64,000 nucleotides of DNA from Comamonas sp. BIGb0124 (GTDB lineage Bacteria > Pseudomonadota > Gammaproteobacteria > Burkholderiales > Burkholderiaceae_C): the NCBI RefSeq assembly GCF_003752175.1, contig NZ_RJVF01000011.1, forward strand, positions 1-64,000. The letters run 5' to 3'. Shown piece by piece: positions 28,194 to 38,968 of this stretch. The notes under the pieces are model-generated. The model did not search any database. It was given only the letters and a program-made list of their open reading frames with translations, and had not been told where the DNA came from. A program made the position numbers and the translations under genes. Position 1 is the first letter of the stretch; each line of letters starts with the position of its first letter.

Positions 28194-28230
28194 AAAAATC
28201 CCGGCGGCCATCTGTTTCAGACTGCCGCCG
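28194..28230 (-). terminator. Likely intrinsic terminator after mreB
   Basis: On the minus strand a 7-bp GC stem 'cggcggc'/'gccgccg' is followed, two bases later, by 'gattttt'. It starts 10 bp after the mreB stop. The loop is long (15 bases) but contains a CTG/CAG sub-stem. It would separate abundant mreB mRNA from mreCD-mrdA. Confidence 0.6.
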
Positions 28231-28239
28231 CCGTTTTCT

Positions 28240-29478
<1,239 letters not shown>

Positions 29479-29582
29479 TTAAAGGCCGTCATTTGACGAG
29501 AATCGCGATCTTTTGGCCCGCGCCATCGCTGTTGGCGGCGTCGGGCGGCTCTTCGAACAATCTTTCTGGATTTGGTTCCCCT

Positions 29583-29882
29583 ATGTCACTGACCGCGCAA
29601 GACATCTCCCGCATCGCCCACCTGGCGAGGTTGGGGCTGCAGCCGGCCGAGAGCGAACGCATGCTCGGCCAGCTCAACGATTTCTTTTCCATCGTCGAAC
29701 GCATGCAAGCGGTCGACACCCGGGGCGTGGTGCCCCTGGCCCACCCGACCAGCGTGATCGAGGACGTGGCCCTGCGGCTGCGCGCGGACGTCGCCAGCGA
29801 GCCCGACGACCGCGAGGCCAACCAGCGCAGCGCGCCGGCGGTCGAGGACGGTTTTTTCCTCGTCCCCAAGGTCATCGAGTAA
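29583..29882 (+). CDS. gatC: Glutamyl-tRNA(Gln)/aspartyl-tRNA(Asn) amidotransferase subunit C
   Basis: GatC is a 99-residue subunit that wraps GatA and GatB and stabilises the amidotransferase, which converts mischarged Glu-tRNA(Gln) or Asp-tRNA(Asn). The core '[12 protein letters not shown]' and the C-terminal '[20 protein letters not shown]' are characteristic. It is first of the gatCAB operon; gatA begins 39 bp after its stop. The start ATG 29583 gives the normal N-terminus; the frame is open further upstream only as background. Confidence 0.96.
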   Translation: MSLTAQDISRIAHLARLGLQPAESERMLGQLNDFFSIVERMQAVDTRGVVPLAHPTSVIEDVALRLRADVASEPDDREANQRSAPAVEDGFFLVPKVIE

Positions 29883-29921
29883 TCCGGCGTCCGCGCCCTA
29901 CCGTCTCCAACATCGCACAGC

Positions 29922-31382
29922 ATGAGTGAATTGCATCACCTGACGGTGGCCGAACTGGCCACCGCGCTCCGGAACAAGCAGGTTTCGGCCACCGAAACCG
30001 CCCAGCATTTCCTGGACCGCATCGCCGCCGCGCCCGAACTCGGCGCCTTTCTCGCCACCGACCCCGAAGCGACCCTGGCCCAGGCCCGTGCCGCCGACGC
30101 CCGCCTGGCCGCAGGCAGCGCGGCCCGCCTGGAGGGCGTGCCGATCGCCCACAAGGACATTTTCGTCACGCGCGACTTCCCGACCACGGCAGGCTCCCGG
30201 ATGCTCGAGGGCTACCGTTCGCCCTTCGACGCCACGGTCGTTCGCCAACTGGCCGAGGCCGGTGCGGTCACCCTCGGCAAGCTCAACTGCGATGAGTTCG
30301 CCATGGGCTCGGCCAACGAGAATTCCGCCTACCAGCCGGCGCTCAACCCCTGGGACCGCAGCCGCGTGCCGGGCGGGTCTTCGGGCGGCAGCGCGGTGGC
30401 CGTGGCCGCCCGCCTGGCGCCCGGCGTGACCGGCACCGACACCGGTGGCTCGATCCGCCAGCCGGCCGCGTTCTGCGGCATCACCGGCATCAAGCCGACC
30501 TACGGCCGGGCCTCGCGCTACGGCATGGTGGCGTTTGCCTCCAGCCTCGACCAGGCCGGCCCCATGGCCCGCACGGCCGAGGACTGCGCGCTGCTGCTCT
30601 CGCCCATCTGCGGCCCGGACGCCGACCGCGACTCGACCTCGCTCGACCACCCCGCACAGGACTACAGCCGCGACCTGGGCGCCTCCATCGAGGGCCTGCG
30701 CATCGGCCTGCCCAAGGAGTTCTTCGGCGACGGCCTGGCCGCCGACGTGCGCGCGGCCATCGACGAGGCCCTCAAGACCTACGAATCGCTGGGCGCCAAG
30801 CTCGTCGAGATCAGCCTGCCGCGCACCGAGCTGTCCATCCCGGTCTACTACATCATCGCGCCGGCCGAGGCGTCCTCCAATCTCAGCCGCTTCGACGGCG
30901 TGAAGTTCGGCCACCGCGCCGCCGACTACAGCGACCTCGAGTCCATGTACAAAGCGACGCGCGCCGAGGGCTTCGGCGACGAAGTCAAGCGCCGCATCAT
31001 GATCGGTGCGTATGTGCTCTCGCACGGTTACTACGATGCCTACTACCTGCAGGCGCAGAAGATCCGCCGCATGATCGCCGACGATTTCCAGCAGGCCTAC
31101 ACCCAGTGCGACGTGATCGCCGGACCGGTGGCGCCCACGGTGGCCTGGAAGCTGGGGGCCAAGAGCGACCCGCTGGCCAACTACCTGGCCGACATCTACA
31201 CCTTGCCGGCCTCGCTGGCGGGCCTGCCGGGCATGAGCCTGCCGGTGGGCTTCGGCGAAGGCGGGCTGCCGGTCGGCCTGCAGCTGCTGGGCAACTATTT
31301 CGACGAAGCCCGTCTGCTCAACGCCGCCCACCGCTTCCAGCAAGCCACCGATTTCCACGCCCGCGCACCCGAAGGCATCTGA
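29922..31382 (+). CDS. gatA: Glutamyl-tRNA(Gln) amidotransferase subunit A
   Basis: GatA is the glutaminase of the GatCAB complex. It is an amidase-signature enzyme of 486 residues with the Ser-cisSer-Lys triad: Lys78 ('PIAHKDIF'), Ser153 ('GGSSGGSA') and Ser177 ('DTGGSIRQ'). It releases ammonia that passes to GatB through an internal channel. It lies between gatC and gatB (4-bp gap to gatB). Confidence 0.98.
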   Translation: MSELHHLTVAELATALRNKQVSATETAQHFLDRIAAAPELGAFLATDPEATLAQARAADARLAAGSAARLEGVPIAHKDIFVTRDFPTTAGSRMLEGYRSPFDATVVRQLAEAGAVTLGKLNCDEFAMGSANENSAYQPALNPWDRSRVPGGSSGGSAVAVAARLAPGVTGTDTGGSIRQPAAFCGITGIKPTYGRASRYGMVAFASSLDQAGPMARTAEDCALLLSPICGPDADRDSTSLDHPAQDYSRDLGASIEGLRIGLPKEFFGDGLAADVRAAIDEALKTYESLGAKLVEISLPRTELSIPVYYIIAPAEASSNLSRFDGVKFGHRAADYSDLESMYKATRAEGFGDEVKRRIMIGAYVLSHGYYDAYYLQAQKIRRMIADDFQQAYTQCDVIAGPVAPTVAWKLGAKSDPLANYLADIYTLPASLAGLPGMSLPVGFGEGGLPVGLQLLGNYFDEARLLNAAHRFQQATDFHARAPEGI

Positions 31383-31386
31383 GACC

Positions 31387-32835
31387 ATGAGCCACGCCAA
31401 ACTGATCCAGGGCTACGAAGTCGTCATCGGCTTCGAGACACACGCCCAGCTCTCCACCGCCTCGAAGATTTTCAGCCGGGCCTCGACCGCCTTCGGCGCC
31501 GAGCCCAACACCCAGGCCTGCGCCGTCGACCTGGCACTGCCGGGCACCCTGCCGGTGATGAACCGGGGTGCCGTCGAACGGGCCATCCAGCTCGGCCTGG
31601 CGCTGGGCTCGACCATCGCGCCGACCAGCATCTTCGCGCGCAAGAACTACTTCTACCCCGACCTGCCCAAGGGCTACCAGATCAGCCAGTTCGAGATCCC
31701 CGTGGTGCAGGGCGGCGAAGTCGGTTTCCTGCTCGGCGAAGAGAAACGAACCGTCCGCCTGGTGCGGGCCCACCTGGAAGAAGACGCCGGCAAATCCGTG
31801 CACGAGGGCTTCATCGGTCAGTCCGGCATCGACCTCAACCGCGCCGGCACGCCGCTGCTCGAGATCGTGACCGAACCCGACATGCGTTCGACCGAGGAAG
31901 CCGTGGCCTACGCCAAGGAACTGCACAAGATCGTGACCTGGATCGGCATCTGCGACGGCAACATGCAAGAGGGCTCTTTCCGCTGCGACGCCAACGTGTC
32001 GGTGCGCAAGCCCGGTGCGCCGCTAGGTATCCGCCGGGAGATCAAGAACCTCAACAGCTTCAAGTTCATGCAGCAGGCGATCGACTTCGAGATCCGCTGG
32101 CAGATCGAGCAGATCGAGGACGGTCATGCGATCGAGCAGGCCACGGTGCTGTTCGACCCCGACACCGGCGAAACCCGTGCGATGCGCACCAAGGAAGACG
32201 CGGCCGACTACCGCTATTTCCCCGACCCCGATCTGCCTCCGCTGGTGATCTCGGCCGACTGGATCGAGCGCGTGCGCGCCGGCATGCCCGAGCTGCCGCG
32301 CCTGATGGCCGCCCGCTTCGTCGCCGACTACGGCCTGCCCGAGTACGACGCGACCACGCTCACGCAGAGCAAGACCATGGCCGCGTTCTTCGAAGCCACG
32401 GCGCGGGTCTGCGGCAACGCCAAGCTGGCCAGCAACTGGATCATGGGCGAGGTCTCGCGCCGCGCCAACGCGCTCGATCTCGGCTTCGATGCACTGCCCA
32501 TCACTTCGGGCCAGTTGGCCCAGTTGATCGGCCGCATCGGCGACGGCACCATTTCCAACAACGCCGGCAAGCAGGTGTTCGAAGCGCTGTGGAACAGCGA
32601 GAACGCCGATGTCGACGCCATCATCGAGGCCAAGGGTCTCAAGCAGATGAACGACAGCGGCGCACTCGAGAAGATCGTCGACGACGTGCTGGCGGCCAAT
32701 CCCAAGTCGGTGGAAGAGTTCCGCGCGGGCAAGGACAAGGCCTTCAATGCACTCGTCGGCCAGGTGATGAAGGCCAGCCGCGGCAAGGCCAATCCGGCCC
32801 AGGTCAACGATGTGCTGCGCGCCAAGCTGGGCTGA
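31387..32835 (+). CDS. gatB: Aspartyl/glutamyl-tRNA amidotransferase subunit B
   Basis: GatB binds the mischarged tRNA and phosphorylates its amino acid before amidation. It has 482 residues. The N-terminal cradle has '[20 protein letters not shown]', and there is the motif '[11 protein letters not shown]'. The C-terminal YqeY-like tail ends in '[20 protein letters not shown]'. It is the last gene of gatCAB; an ECF sigma gene begins 42 bp downstream on the same strand, with no obvious terminator between. Confidence 0.98.
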   Translation: MSHAKLIQGYEVVIGFETHAQLSTASKIFSRASTAFGAEPNTQACAVDLALPGTLPVMNRGAVERAIQLGLALGSTIAPTSIFARKNYFYPDLPKGYQISQFEIPVVQGGEVGFLLGEEKRTVRLVRAHLEEDAGKSVHEGFIGQSGIDLNRAGTPLLEIVTEPDMRSTEEAVAYAKELHKIVTWIGICDGNMQEGSFRCDANVSVRKPGAPLGIRREIKNLNSFKFMQQAIDFEIRWQIEQIEDGHAIEQATVLFDPDTGETRAMRTKEDAADYRYFPDPDLPPLVISADWIERVRAGMPELPRLMAARFVADYGLPEYDATTLTQSKTMAAFFEATARVCGNAKLASNWIMGEVSRRANALDLGFDALPITSGQLAQLIGRIGDGTISNNAGKQVFEALWNSENADVDAIIEAKGLKQMNDSGALEKIVDDVLAANPKSVEEFRAGKDKAFNALVGQVMKASRGKANPAQVNDVLRAKLG

Positions 32836-32877
32836 GCCCGCTTTCGCACCCGACATTCGCGCGTCCGGCCGGCCATC

Positions 32878-33417
32878 ATGATCGAGCGTTACTACCGCGA
32901 ATTGCTCAGCCACTTCTCGCGCCGCACCCGCAGTGCCGAGAATGCGGCCGACATCGTGCAGGAAGCGTACTCGCGCGTGATTGCCGTGCAGCAGTCGGGC
33001 AGCGCCATCGCCGAGCCGAGGGCGCTGCTCTACCGCACCGCACGCAACATCCTGATCGACCAGCACCGCCGCAGCACGGCGCACGGCGAACACGTGAGCC
33101 TGCACGACGATGCCGGCGATGCGCTGGCCGGCCATCTGGTGCTGCACGACGTCGTGGTCGATCCCGAAGCCAGCCTGGCTGCGGCGCAGGCCATGCAATC
33201 GGTGCTGCGGATCATCGACCGCCTGCCGCTGCGTTGCCGCGAGGCCTTCATCCTGCACAAGTTCGACGGCCTGACGCAGGTGCAGGTGGCACAGCACATG
33301 GGCATTTCGCTCAAGGCGGTGGAACAGCACATCCGCAATGCCATGCAGGCCTGCCGGCAGGTCCGCGAGCGGCCGCCCGACCCCCCTTCGCCCGCAAAAA
33401 ATACTCTGTCGGGCTGA
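32878..33417 (+). CDS. FecI-like ECF sigma factor
   Basis: This is an extracytoplasmic-function sigma factor of the iron-starvation (FecI) group, 179 residues. Region 2 carries 'AENAADIVQEAYSRVI' and region 4 carries 'EAFILHKFDGLTQVQVAQHM', a helix-turn-helix recognising the -35. It is followed by a FecR-type anti-sigma gene and a TonB receptor with an STN domain, the standard order of a cell-surface signalling system. It lies 42 bp after gatB, so basal read-through from gatCAB is possible. No classical Fur box was found upstream. Confidence 0.92.
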   Translation: MIERYYRELLSHFSRRTRSAENAADIVQEAYSRVIAVQQSGSAIAEPRALLYRTARNILIDQHRRSTAHGEHVSLHDDAGDALAGHLVLHDVVVDPEASLAAAQAMQSVLRIIDRLPLRCREAFILHKFDGLTQVQVAQHMGISLKAVEQHIRNAMQACRQVRERPPDPPSPAKNTLSG

Positions 33418-33498
33418 CGGCCCGCCCCAAATGCCTGGCGTTCAATCCCGTTCGCCTCCCGCCACCCACCGCCTGTCCCCCGCCCTCCGTCAGCCCGC

Positions 33499-34593
33499 AT
33501 GCCCGTTCCGCCGCCCTTTCCGCCAGCCCCCGAACACAGCGACGTCGACCGTGCGGCGCTGGCGTGGTTCGTGCGCGAGCTGCGCGGCCTGTCGAGCCAG
33601 GAGCGGGCGGCGCGCGATGCGTGGCTGGGCAGCCACCCCGACCACGCGGCGGCCCTCGAACGCTGGCGCCAGGACTGGACGGGGTTCGACAGGCTCCCCT
33701 CCACCAGCCTGTCGCAGATCCGCCAGAATCTGCAACGCGACAAGCATTTGCAGGCCCGGCGCGCGGGCTTGCTGACCTTGGGCGGCGAGACCGTCGGCAT
33801 CAAGCGCCGCCATGCCCTGGCCCTGGCCGGAACCACGCTGGGCGTCTCGGCCCTGGGCCTGCTGACCTGGCAGCACGTGCAGCGGCCGACCTGGCAGCAG
33901 TCCTTCGCCAGCCGGCGCGGCCAGTTGCTGTCCCTCGAGCTGCCCGACGGCAGCCGGGTGCAGATCGACACCCAGACCCGGCTCGAGGTGGTGTTTTTCC
34001 GCAAGCGGCGCGAGGTGCATCTGCTGGGTGGGCAAGCCGCGTTCCAGGTGACGTCCGATATCGCCCGCCCCTTCCAGGTGTGGGCAGGCGACGCCCGGGT
34101 CACCGTGGTCGGCACACGCTTTTCCGTCCGCCACACGCCGGAGATCCAGGAGCGCGCCGGTGTGCAGGTGGCCGTTTCCGAAGGCCAGGTCCACGTCCAG
34201 GTCTCGGCCGACCGCGGCCCTGCAACCCACCGTGCGGTTTCGCATCCGGCAACCGATGAGACCGCGGTCGATCTGGTGGCTGGACAGCAGGTCAGCAGCG
34301 ACGGCCTGGGGCGATTGATGGCCGTCGCGGGCATCGACCCCGAAGAAGTGGCAGCCTGGCGGCGCCAGCGCGTCAGCTTCAACGACGTCACGCTGGCCCA
34401 GGCCATTGCCGAATTCGAACGCTACGGCGATACCCGCTTGCGCATCGTGTCTGACGACATTGCGGCGTTGCGCATCACCGGCACCTTCAATGCGCAGGAT
34501 CTGACCAACTTCCGCCAGACCTTGCCCCAAGTGCTGCCCGTGCGCTTGCTGGCCAGAGCCGACGGCTGGATCGACATCGCGCCCCACAGCTGA
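33499..34593 (+). CDS. FecR-type anti-sigma factor/signal transducer
   Basis: This inner-membrane protein keeps the ECF sigma factor inactive or co-activates it until the receptor is occupied. It has 364 residues. A cytoplasmic helical domain (about 15-80, 'ALAWFVRELRGLSSQERAARD') comes first, then a membrane segment at 106-124 preceded by 'KRRHALALAG', a FecR beta-domain ('DGSRVQIDTQTRLEV'), and a C-terminal STN-like half ('VSFNDVTLAQAIAEFERYG'). The 'KRR' before the helix resembles a twin-arginine signal, as reported for some Pseudomonas FecR proteins. It begins 81 bp after the sigma gene. Confidence 0.9.
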   Translation: MPVPPPFPPAPEHSDVDRAALAWFVRELRGLSSQERAARDAWLGSHPDHAAALERWRQDWTGFDRLPSTSLSQIRQNLQRDKHLQARRAGLLTLGGETVGIKRRHALALAGTTLGVSALGLLTWQHVQRPTWQQSFASRRGQLLSLELPDGSRVQIDTQTRLEVVFFRKRREVHLLGGQAAFQVTSDIARPFQVWAGDARVTVVGTRFSVRHTPEIQERAGVQVAVSEGQVHVQVSADRGPATHRAVSHPATDETAVDLVAGQQVSSDGLGRLMAVAGIDPEEVAAWRRQRVSFNDVTLAQAIAEFERYGDTRLRIVSDDIAALRITGTFNAQDLTNFRQTLPQVLPVRLLARADGWIDIAPHS

Positions 34594-34862
34594 AGCGGCC
34601 GCCCGGCGCGACGCCGGCCTCGCCGCGAATCTCGGCACCCTTCCCTGGAAAACCTGCGGCAGACCGGGCCTTGCGCAACGCCATCGCCGTCCGCCATGGC
34701 CCGGGCCCAGGGCCATTCGACGCCTTGAAATCAAAAAAACTATCGCCACTCGATATTCGATAAGAAACAACAACGGCGATGCGACTAGGGTTTTAGGGGA
34801 GATGTGCGTCTACATAAGAAGTATTCTGATTTCAAATCGCATATCGCGGAGGAACACATCCC

Positions 34863-37307
34863 ATGCAACACACTCGCCTGCAGCCGGCGCCCCTGGTCCT
34901 GGCCATCGCCCTGGCACTGGGGCTGCCGCTGGCCCATGCGCAGTCGGTCACGGCCGGCACGACCCCGGTAGCCGTCGACATCGCGGCCCAGCCGCTGGGC
35001 TCGGCACTCAACGAGCTGGCCCGGCAGACCGGCCTGGAACTCGCCGTTCAGCCCCAGGCCGTGGCCGGCAAGACCGCGCCCGCCGTCAGCGGTCGCCTGA
35101 CTGCGGGTCAGGCCCTCGACCGGTTGCTGGCCGGCAGCGGCCTGCGCGGCGGGGTCCAGGGGTCTGCGGTGGTGGTGACACCGGCCACCGCCACCCGCGG
35201 CGAGGCCACCTTGTCGGCCGTCACGGTGACGGCGAGCGCCGACGCGTCGGCAGCAGGCCTGTCGCCGGCGTACGCCGGCGGCCAGGTGGCACGCGGAGGA
35301 CGTGTGGGCATCCTGGGCACGCAGGACAACATGGAGACGCCCTTCTCGATCACCAGCTACACCAACGAGCTGATTCAGAACCAGCAGGCTCGCAGCGTCG
35401 CCGACGTGCTTCAGAACGATCCCTCGGTGCGCATTGCCCGAGGTTATGGCAACTTCCAGGAGTCGTACTTCATCCGCGGCTTCATCCTCGGTTCCGACGA
35501 TATCGCGTACAACGGCCTTTACGGCCTGATGCCCCGGCAGTACACGTCGGCCGAGCTGTTCGAGCGCGTCGAAGTTCTGCGCGGCGCCAGCGCCTTCCTG
35601 ACCGGCGCCACGCCCACTGGAAGCGGCATCGGGGGCACCGTGAATCTGCTGCCCAAGCGCGCGCCCAACGAACCGCTCTCGCAAGTCACCCTGGGCGCCG
35701 GCAGCGACAGCCAGCTGTATGCGGCCACGGATCTGGCGCGGCGCTTCGGCCCCGACAACAGCACCGGCATCCGCATCAACGCCGCCCATCGCCGCGACGG
35801 CTCGGGCGTCGACGACGAGGCCTCCCGGCTCGACGTGCTGTCGCTGGGGCTCGATTGGCGCAGTGCGCGCGCGCGCCTGTCGGCCGATGTCGGTTTCCAG
35901 AACAACAAGCTCGAAGGCACCCGTCCCAACGTCACCGTCGCCGGCCTGAGCGCGGTTCCGGCTGCGCCGTCCGCCTCGACCAACTATGCGCAACCGTGGA
36001 CGCATTCCGACGAACGCGACATCTACGCCACGGCGCGCGGCGAATACGACCTGACCGACCAGGTCACGGCATGGGCCGCCGTCGGCAGCCGCAAGGGCCA
36101 CGAGGACAACCGCCTCGCGGGCGTGACCGTCACCAACCCCGCCACCGGTGACGCCACGGCCTACCGTTTCGACAACCGCCGCGAGGACGTGATCAAGACC
36201 GGCGAAGCCGGCCTGCGCAGCAAGTTCGACACCGGTCCCGTCAGCCATACCCTGACCGCTTCCGCCAGCTACTACGAGCTCAAGGAAAGGAACGCGTATG
36301 CGATGGACTTCTTCAACACCTTCCCGACCAACATCTACAACCCGGTCGATGTGGCCCTTCCGGCCATCAGCGGCACGGCGTTCACCGGCGGCGACCTCGC
36401 CAATCCGGGCCCGCTGTCGACGGTACGCATGACCAGCATGGCGCTGGGCGACACGGCCTCGATGCTCGACGGCAAACTGCTGCTCACGGGCGGCCTGCGT
36501 TACCAGCGGCTCTCGAACACCAGTTACGACTACATCAGCAGCCTGAACGGCGAGGTTTACGCCAAGAGCCGGACCAGCCCGGTGCTGGGCGCGGTCTACA
36601 AGCTGCGCCGGGATGTCTCGCTGTACGCCAACTACATCGAGGGCCTGTCGAAAGGCGAGTCGATCACCGGCAACTACACCAACACGGGGCAGACGCTGGC
36701 CCCCTTCGTCTCCAAGCAGAAGGAAGTCGGCGTCAAGTACGACAGCGGCAAACTCGGTGGCGGCATCGCCCTGTTCTCGACGGCCAAGCCGGGCAAGAAG
36801 ACCGAAACCAACGCCGACGGCTCGCAGACCATCACGGCCAACGGCGAAGACGAACACAAAGGCATCGAGCTGACGACCTACGGCGAGATCGCGCGGGGCG
36901 TGCGTGTGCTGGGCGGGGTCACGTTCATGGATGCCAAGCAGAAGGAAAAGACCAGCGAAGACCTGGAAGGCAAACGCGTCATCGGCGTCCCCAGCCGCCA
37001 GGCCAACGTCGGCGTCGAATGGGATGTCCCCTATGCCCGCGGCCTGACGCTGGACGTCCGCGCGGTGTTCACCGGCCGCGTCTACGCCGACAACGCCAAC
37101 ACGCTGAGCGTGCCGAGCTGGACGCGTTTCGATCTCGGAGCCCGTTACGTGACCGAGTTCCAGAACAAGCTGCTGACCTTGCGCGCACGCGTCAACAACA
37201 TCGCCAACCGCAACTATTGGGCGTCTGCCGGCGGCTACCCCGACAACGGCTACCTGGTGCTCGGGGCTCCCCGGACCTTCGCCCTCACGGCCACCGTGGA
37301 TTTCTAG
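34863..37307 (+). CDS. TonB-dependent siderophore-type receptor with STN signalling domain
   Basis: This is an outer-membrane gated barrel for uptake of a ferric siderophore or similar ligand. The 814-residue protein has a signal peptide 1-26 ('LPLAHA'), an STN domain at about 35-110 ('VDIAAQPLGSALNELARQTG') that contacts FecR, a plug domain ('DVLQNDPSVRIARGYGNFQE'), and a barrel ending in the aromatic 'ALTATVDF'. A strong ribosome-binding site 'cggaggaac' precedes the ATG. The plug's missing classic 'GG'-TonB box and the 'RGGRVGILGT' lead suggest the FpvA/FhuE branch, but the ligand is unknown. The 269-bp leader is AT-rich near the gene and carries no recognised Fur box. Confidence 0.95.
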   Translation: MQHTRLQPAPLVLAIALALGLPLAHAQSVTAGTTPVAVDIAAQPLGSALNELARQTGLELAVQPQAVAGKTAPAVSGRLTAGQALDRLLAGSGLRGGVQGSAVVVTPATATRGEATLSAVTVTASADASAAGLSPAYAGGQVARGGRVGILGTQDNMETPFSITSYTNELIQNQQARSVADVLQNDPSVRIARGYGNFQESYFIRGFILGSDDIAYNGLYGLMPRQYTSAELFERVEVLRGASAFLTGATPTGSGIGGTVNLLPKRAPNEPLSQVTLGAGSDSQLYAATDLARRFGPDNSTGIRINAAHRRDGSGVDDEASRLDVLSLGLDWRSARARLSADVGFQNNKLEGTRPNVTVAGLSAVPAAPSASTNYAQPWTHSDERDIYATARGEYDLTDQVTAWAAVGSRKGHEDNRLAGVTVTNPATGDATAYRFDNRREDVIKTGEAGLRSKFDTGPVSHTLTASASYYELKERNAYAMDFFNTFPTNIYNPVDVALPAISGTAFTGGDLANPGPLSTVRMTSMALGDTASMLDGKLLLTGGLRYQRLSNTSYDYISSLNGEVYAKSRTSPVLGAVYKLRRDVSLYANYIEGLSKGESITGNYTNTGQTLAPFVSKQKEVGVKYDSGKLGGGIALFSTAKPGKKTETNADGSQTITANGEDEHKGIELTTYGEIARGVRVLGGVTFMDAKQKEKTSEDLEGKRVIGVPSRQANVGVEWDVPYARGLTLDVRAVFTGRVYADNANTLSVPSWTRFDLGARYVTEFQNKLLTLRARVNNIANRNYWASAGGYPDNGYLVLGAPRTFALTATVDF

Positions 37308-37394
37308 AATCCGCACATGATCCGCGCCGGGCCGCGGCCACCGCTGGCTGCCCCCCCGGTTTTTACCGTCCCGCATATCCTGAGGAGTTGAGAC

Positions 37395-38537
37395 ATGCGC
37401 CCCGCAATCCCCCGCAGCCTGACCACCACCGGCCTGGCCGTCGCCCTGGCCCTGGGCCTGGCCGCCTGCGCACAGCAGCCGGCTGCCACGACCGCCTCCG
37501 CAACGACAGCCGCCGCCACACCCGCGCCGGCCCCGGCACCCGCGCCCGTGGCCACCGCCCCGGCCGCCGACCCCAAAGTCCTGCGCCGCGAGCTCGCACA
37601 CGGGGTCTACGAACTGGTCTACAGCCCGGTCACCCAGTCGGTCTACGCCTCGACCGCCCAGTCCATCACCGGCGTCAAGGGCGGTGTCATCTACAAGCTC
37701 GATCCCACCACCCTGGCCACGACCGGGCAGACCTACACCGATCTGCGCAACTTCGGCGCCACCGTCAATCCGGCCGGCGACACGCTGTATGTCACCAACA
37801 GCGTCTCCAGCGGCATCAGCGCGATCGACCTCAAGACCGGCGAAGTCAAGTCCCGCCTGAAGTTCGACGATCTCGGTCCGGACAAAAAACCTCTGGGCCC
37901 GCGCCAGATGGCGTACGACGAGGCCACCCACACGCTGTTTGTCGGCGGCGTGGGCGACCCCGGCGTGATCTGGGTCGTGGATGCCCTCACGCTCAAGCTC
38001 AAGGCCCGTATCCAGAACGCCGGCAAGTGGGTGACCGGCCTGCTGATCGACCCGGCGACGCGCCGCCTGTACGCGGCCAACGGCGGCGGCGAAGTGCTGG
38101 TGATCGACACCCGCAGCTACCGCATCCAGCAACGCTGGACGCCGGGCGATGGCCAGGAGTACCTGCTGCTGAACTTCGCCCACGATCCCAAGACGCATCG
38201 CCTGTTCGTCACCGACAACTCCAAGGCCAAGACCACCCTGGTCTTCGACGACCGCACCGGCCGGGTCACGCAGCGCCTGCCCGTGGGCGACTCGCTGGGC
38301 ATCAAGCTCAACCCCGTGCGCAACGAGCTCTACATCACGCAGCGCGAAAGCGGCAAGCTGCTGGTGCTCGATTCCACCAGCTACGCGGTCAAGAAATCGT
38401 ACGACCTGCCGCCCAACCCCAACAGCCTGCTGCTCGACCCCACCGGCCAGATTCTGTACGTCACGGTCAAGGTCGGCTTCAACAAGGACTATTCGACCGT
38501 CGGCCCCGACAGCGTGGTTCGCATCCAGCTCAACTGA
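37395..38537 (+). CDS. YncE-like beta-propeller lipoprotein
   Basis: This is a secreted seven-bladed propeller of the YncE/YVTN family, 380 residues. A lipobox 'LAAC' (22-25) predicts lipid attachment at Cys25, followed by a Pro/Ala linker (about 37-58). Repeated strands such as 'RRLYAANGGGEVLVIDTRSY' and 'HRLFVTDNSKAKTTLVFDDR' define the blades. In E. coli, yncE is iron-regulated and adjacent to the TonB receptor gene yncD; the same pairing here (87 bp after the receptor) supports a role in the uptake system. It is followed by a strong terminator. Confidence 0.9.
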   Translation: MRPAIPRSLTTTGLAVALALGLAACAQQPAATTASATTAAATPAPAPAPAPVATAPAADPKVLRRELAHGVYELVYSPVTQSVYASTAQSITGVKGGVIYKLDPTTLATTGQTYTDLRNFGATVNPAGDTLYVTNSVSSGISAIDLKTGEVKSRLKFDDLGPDKKPLGPRQMAYDEATHTLFVGGVGDPGVIWVVDALTLKLKARIQNAGKWVTGLLIDPATRRLYAANGGGEVLVIDTRSYRIQQRWTPGDGQEYLLLNFAHDPKTHRLFVTDNSKAKTTLVFDDRTGRVTQRLPVGDSLGIKLNPVRNELYITQRESGKLLVLDSTSYAVKKSYDLPPNPNSLLLDPTGQILYVTVKVGFNKDYSTVGPDSVVRIQLN

Positions 38538-38651
38538 GCCGCACCACCACGGCACCGGGGCCCTCCGACCCCGGTGCCCGCCCGCGAATGAGACCTCGCG
38601 CCGCACCACGCGCGCATCGGTCGCATCGCCGCCGGCACCGCACCCGGCGGC

Positions 38652-38675
38652 AAGCACCTTCGGGTGCTTTTTTTT
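38652..38675 (+). terminator. Intrinsic terminator after the YncE-like gene
   Basis: The stem 'agcacc'/'ggtgct' with a TTCG tetraloop is followed by eight T residues. It ends the receptor/YncE unit, 115 bp after the YncE stop. Confidence 0.93.
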
Positions 38676-38684
38676 GGACACGCC

Positions 38685-38718
38685 TTGGTATTTTTATTAA
38701 CAATACAGTTAATAAAAA
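38685..38718 (+). promoter_or_regulatory. Promoter overlapped by a perfect AT-rich palindrome
   Basis: A -35 'TTGGTA' (38685-38690) and -10 'GTTAAT' (38708-38713) are 17 bp apart. The perfect inverted repeat 'tttttattaac' - 6 bases - 'gttaataaaaa' (38691-38718) covers the spacer and -10. In this GC-rich genome such a palindrome is likely a repressor operator. The next gene downstream is the Bug receptor, about 250 bp away; the rest of the 431-bp gap also holds the terminator and a second inverted repeat. Confidence 0.55.
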
Positions 38719-38884
38719 CAGGCCAGTGGGCGGCTCGCCTTCCGCACGCGCCGACAAACCGGCCCCGCCCTTCGTGTCGCAGAGCGTGTCCAAGGTCACC
38801 CTATCCACCCCGGGTATATCCCGATCCCGGACCCGCTCTCCGTGCATTGACGCTCGCTCTCCGCCGATTCCATAATGAATCACA

Positions 38885-38904
38885 AATTCACTGAATGGTG
38901 AATT
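38885..38904. promoter_or_regulatory. Inverted repeat upstream of the Bug receptor gene
   Basis: The perfect 7-bp arms 'aattcac' and 'gtgaatt' flank the spacer 'tgaatg', 65 bp before the Bug start codon, in an AT-rich island. It is a candidate binding site for a regulator; which one is unknown. Confidence 0.4.
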
Positions 38905-38968
38905 GACGGCCGATTCCTCTCGCCGCACGACCGCGCAGCGGCGCCAATCACAACAGGAGACAACCACC

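Noticed and set aside
32836-32877. Fur box upstream of the ECF sigma factor
   Set aside because: Looked for a 19-bp GATAATGATAATCATTATC-like site in this spacer and before the TonB receptor; none found.
34785-38681. Open frame of about 1,300 codons antisense to the TonB receptor and YncE genes
   Set aside because: Spans two clear plus-strand genes and their spacer, with no recognisable domain; explained by third-position GC bias.
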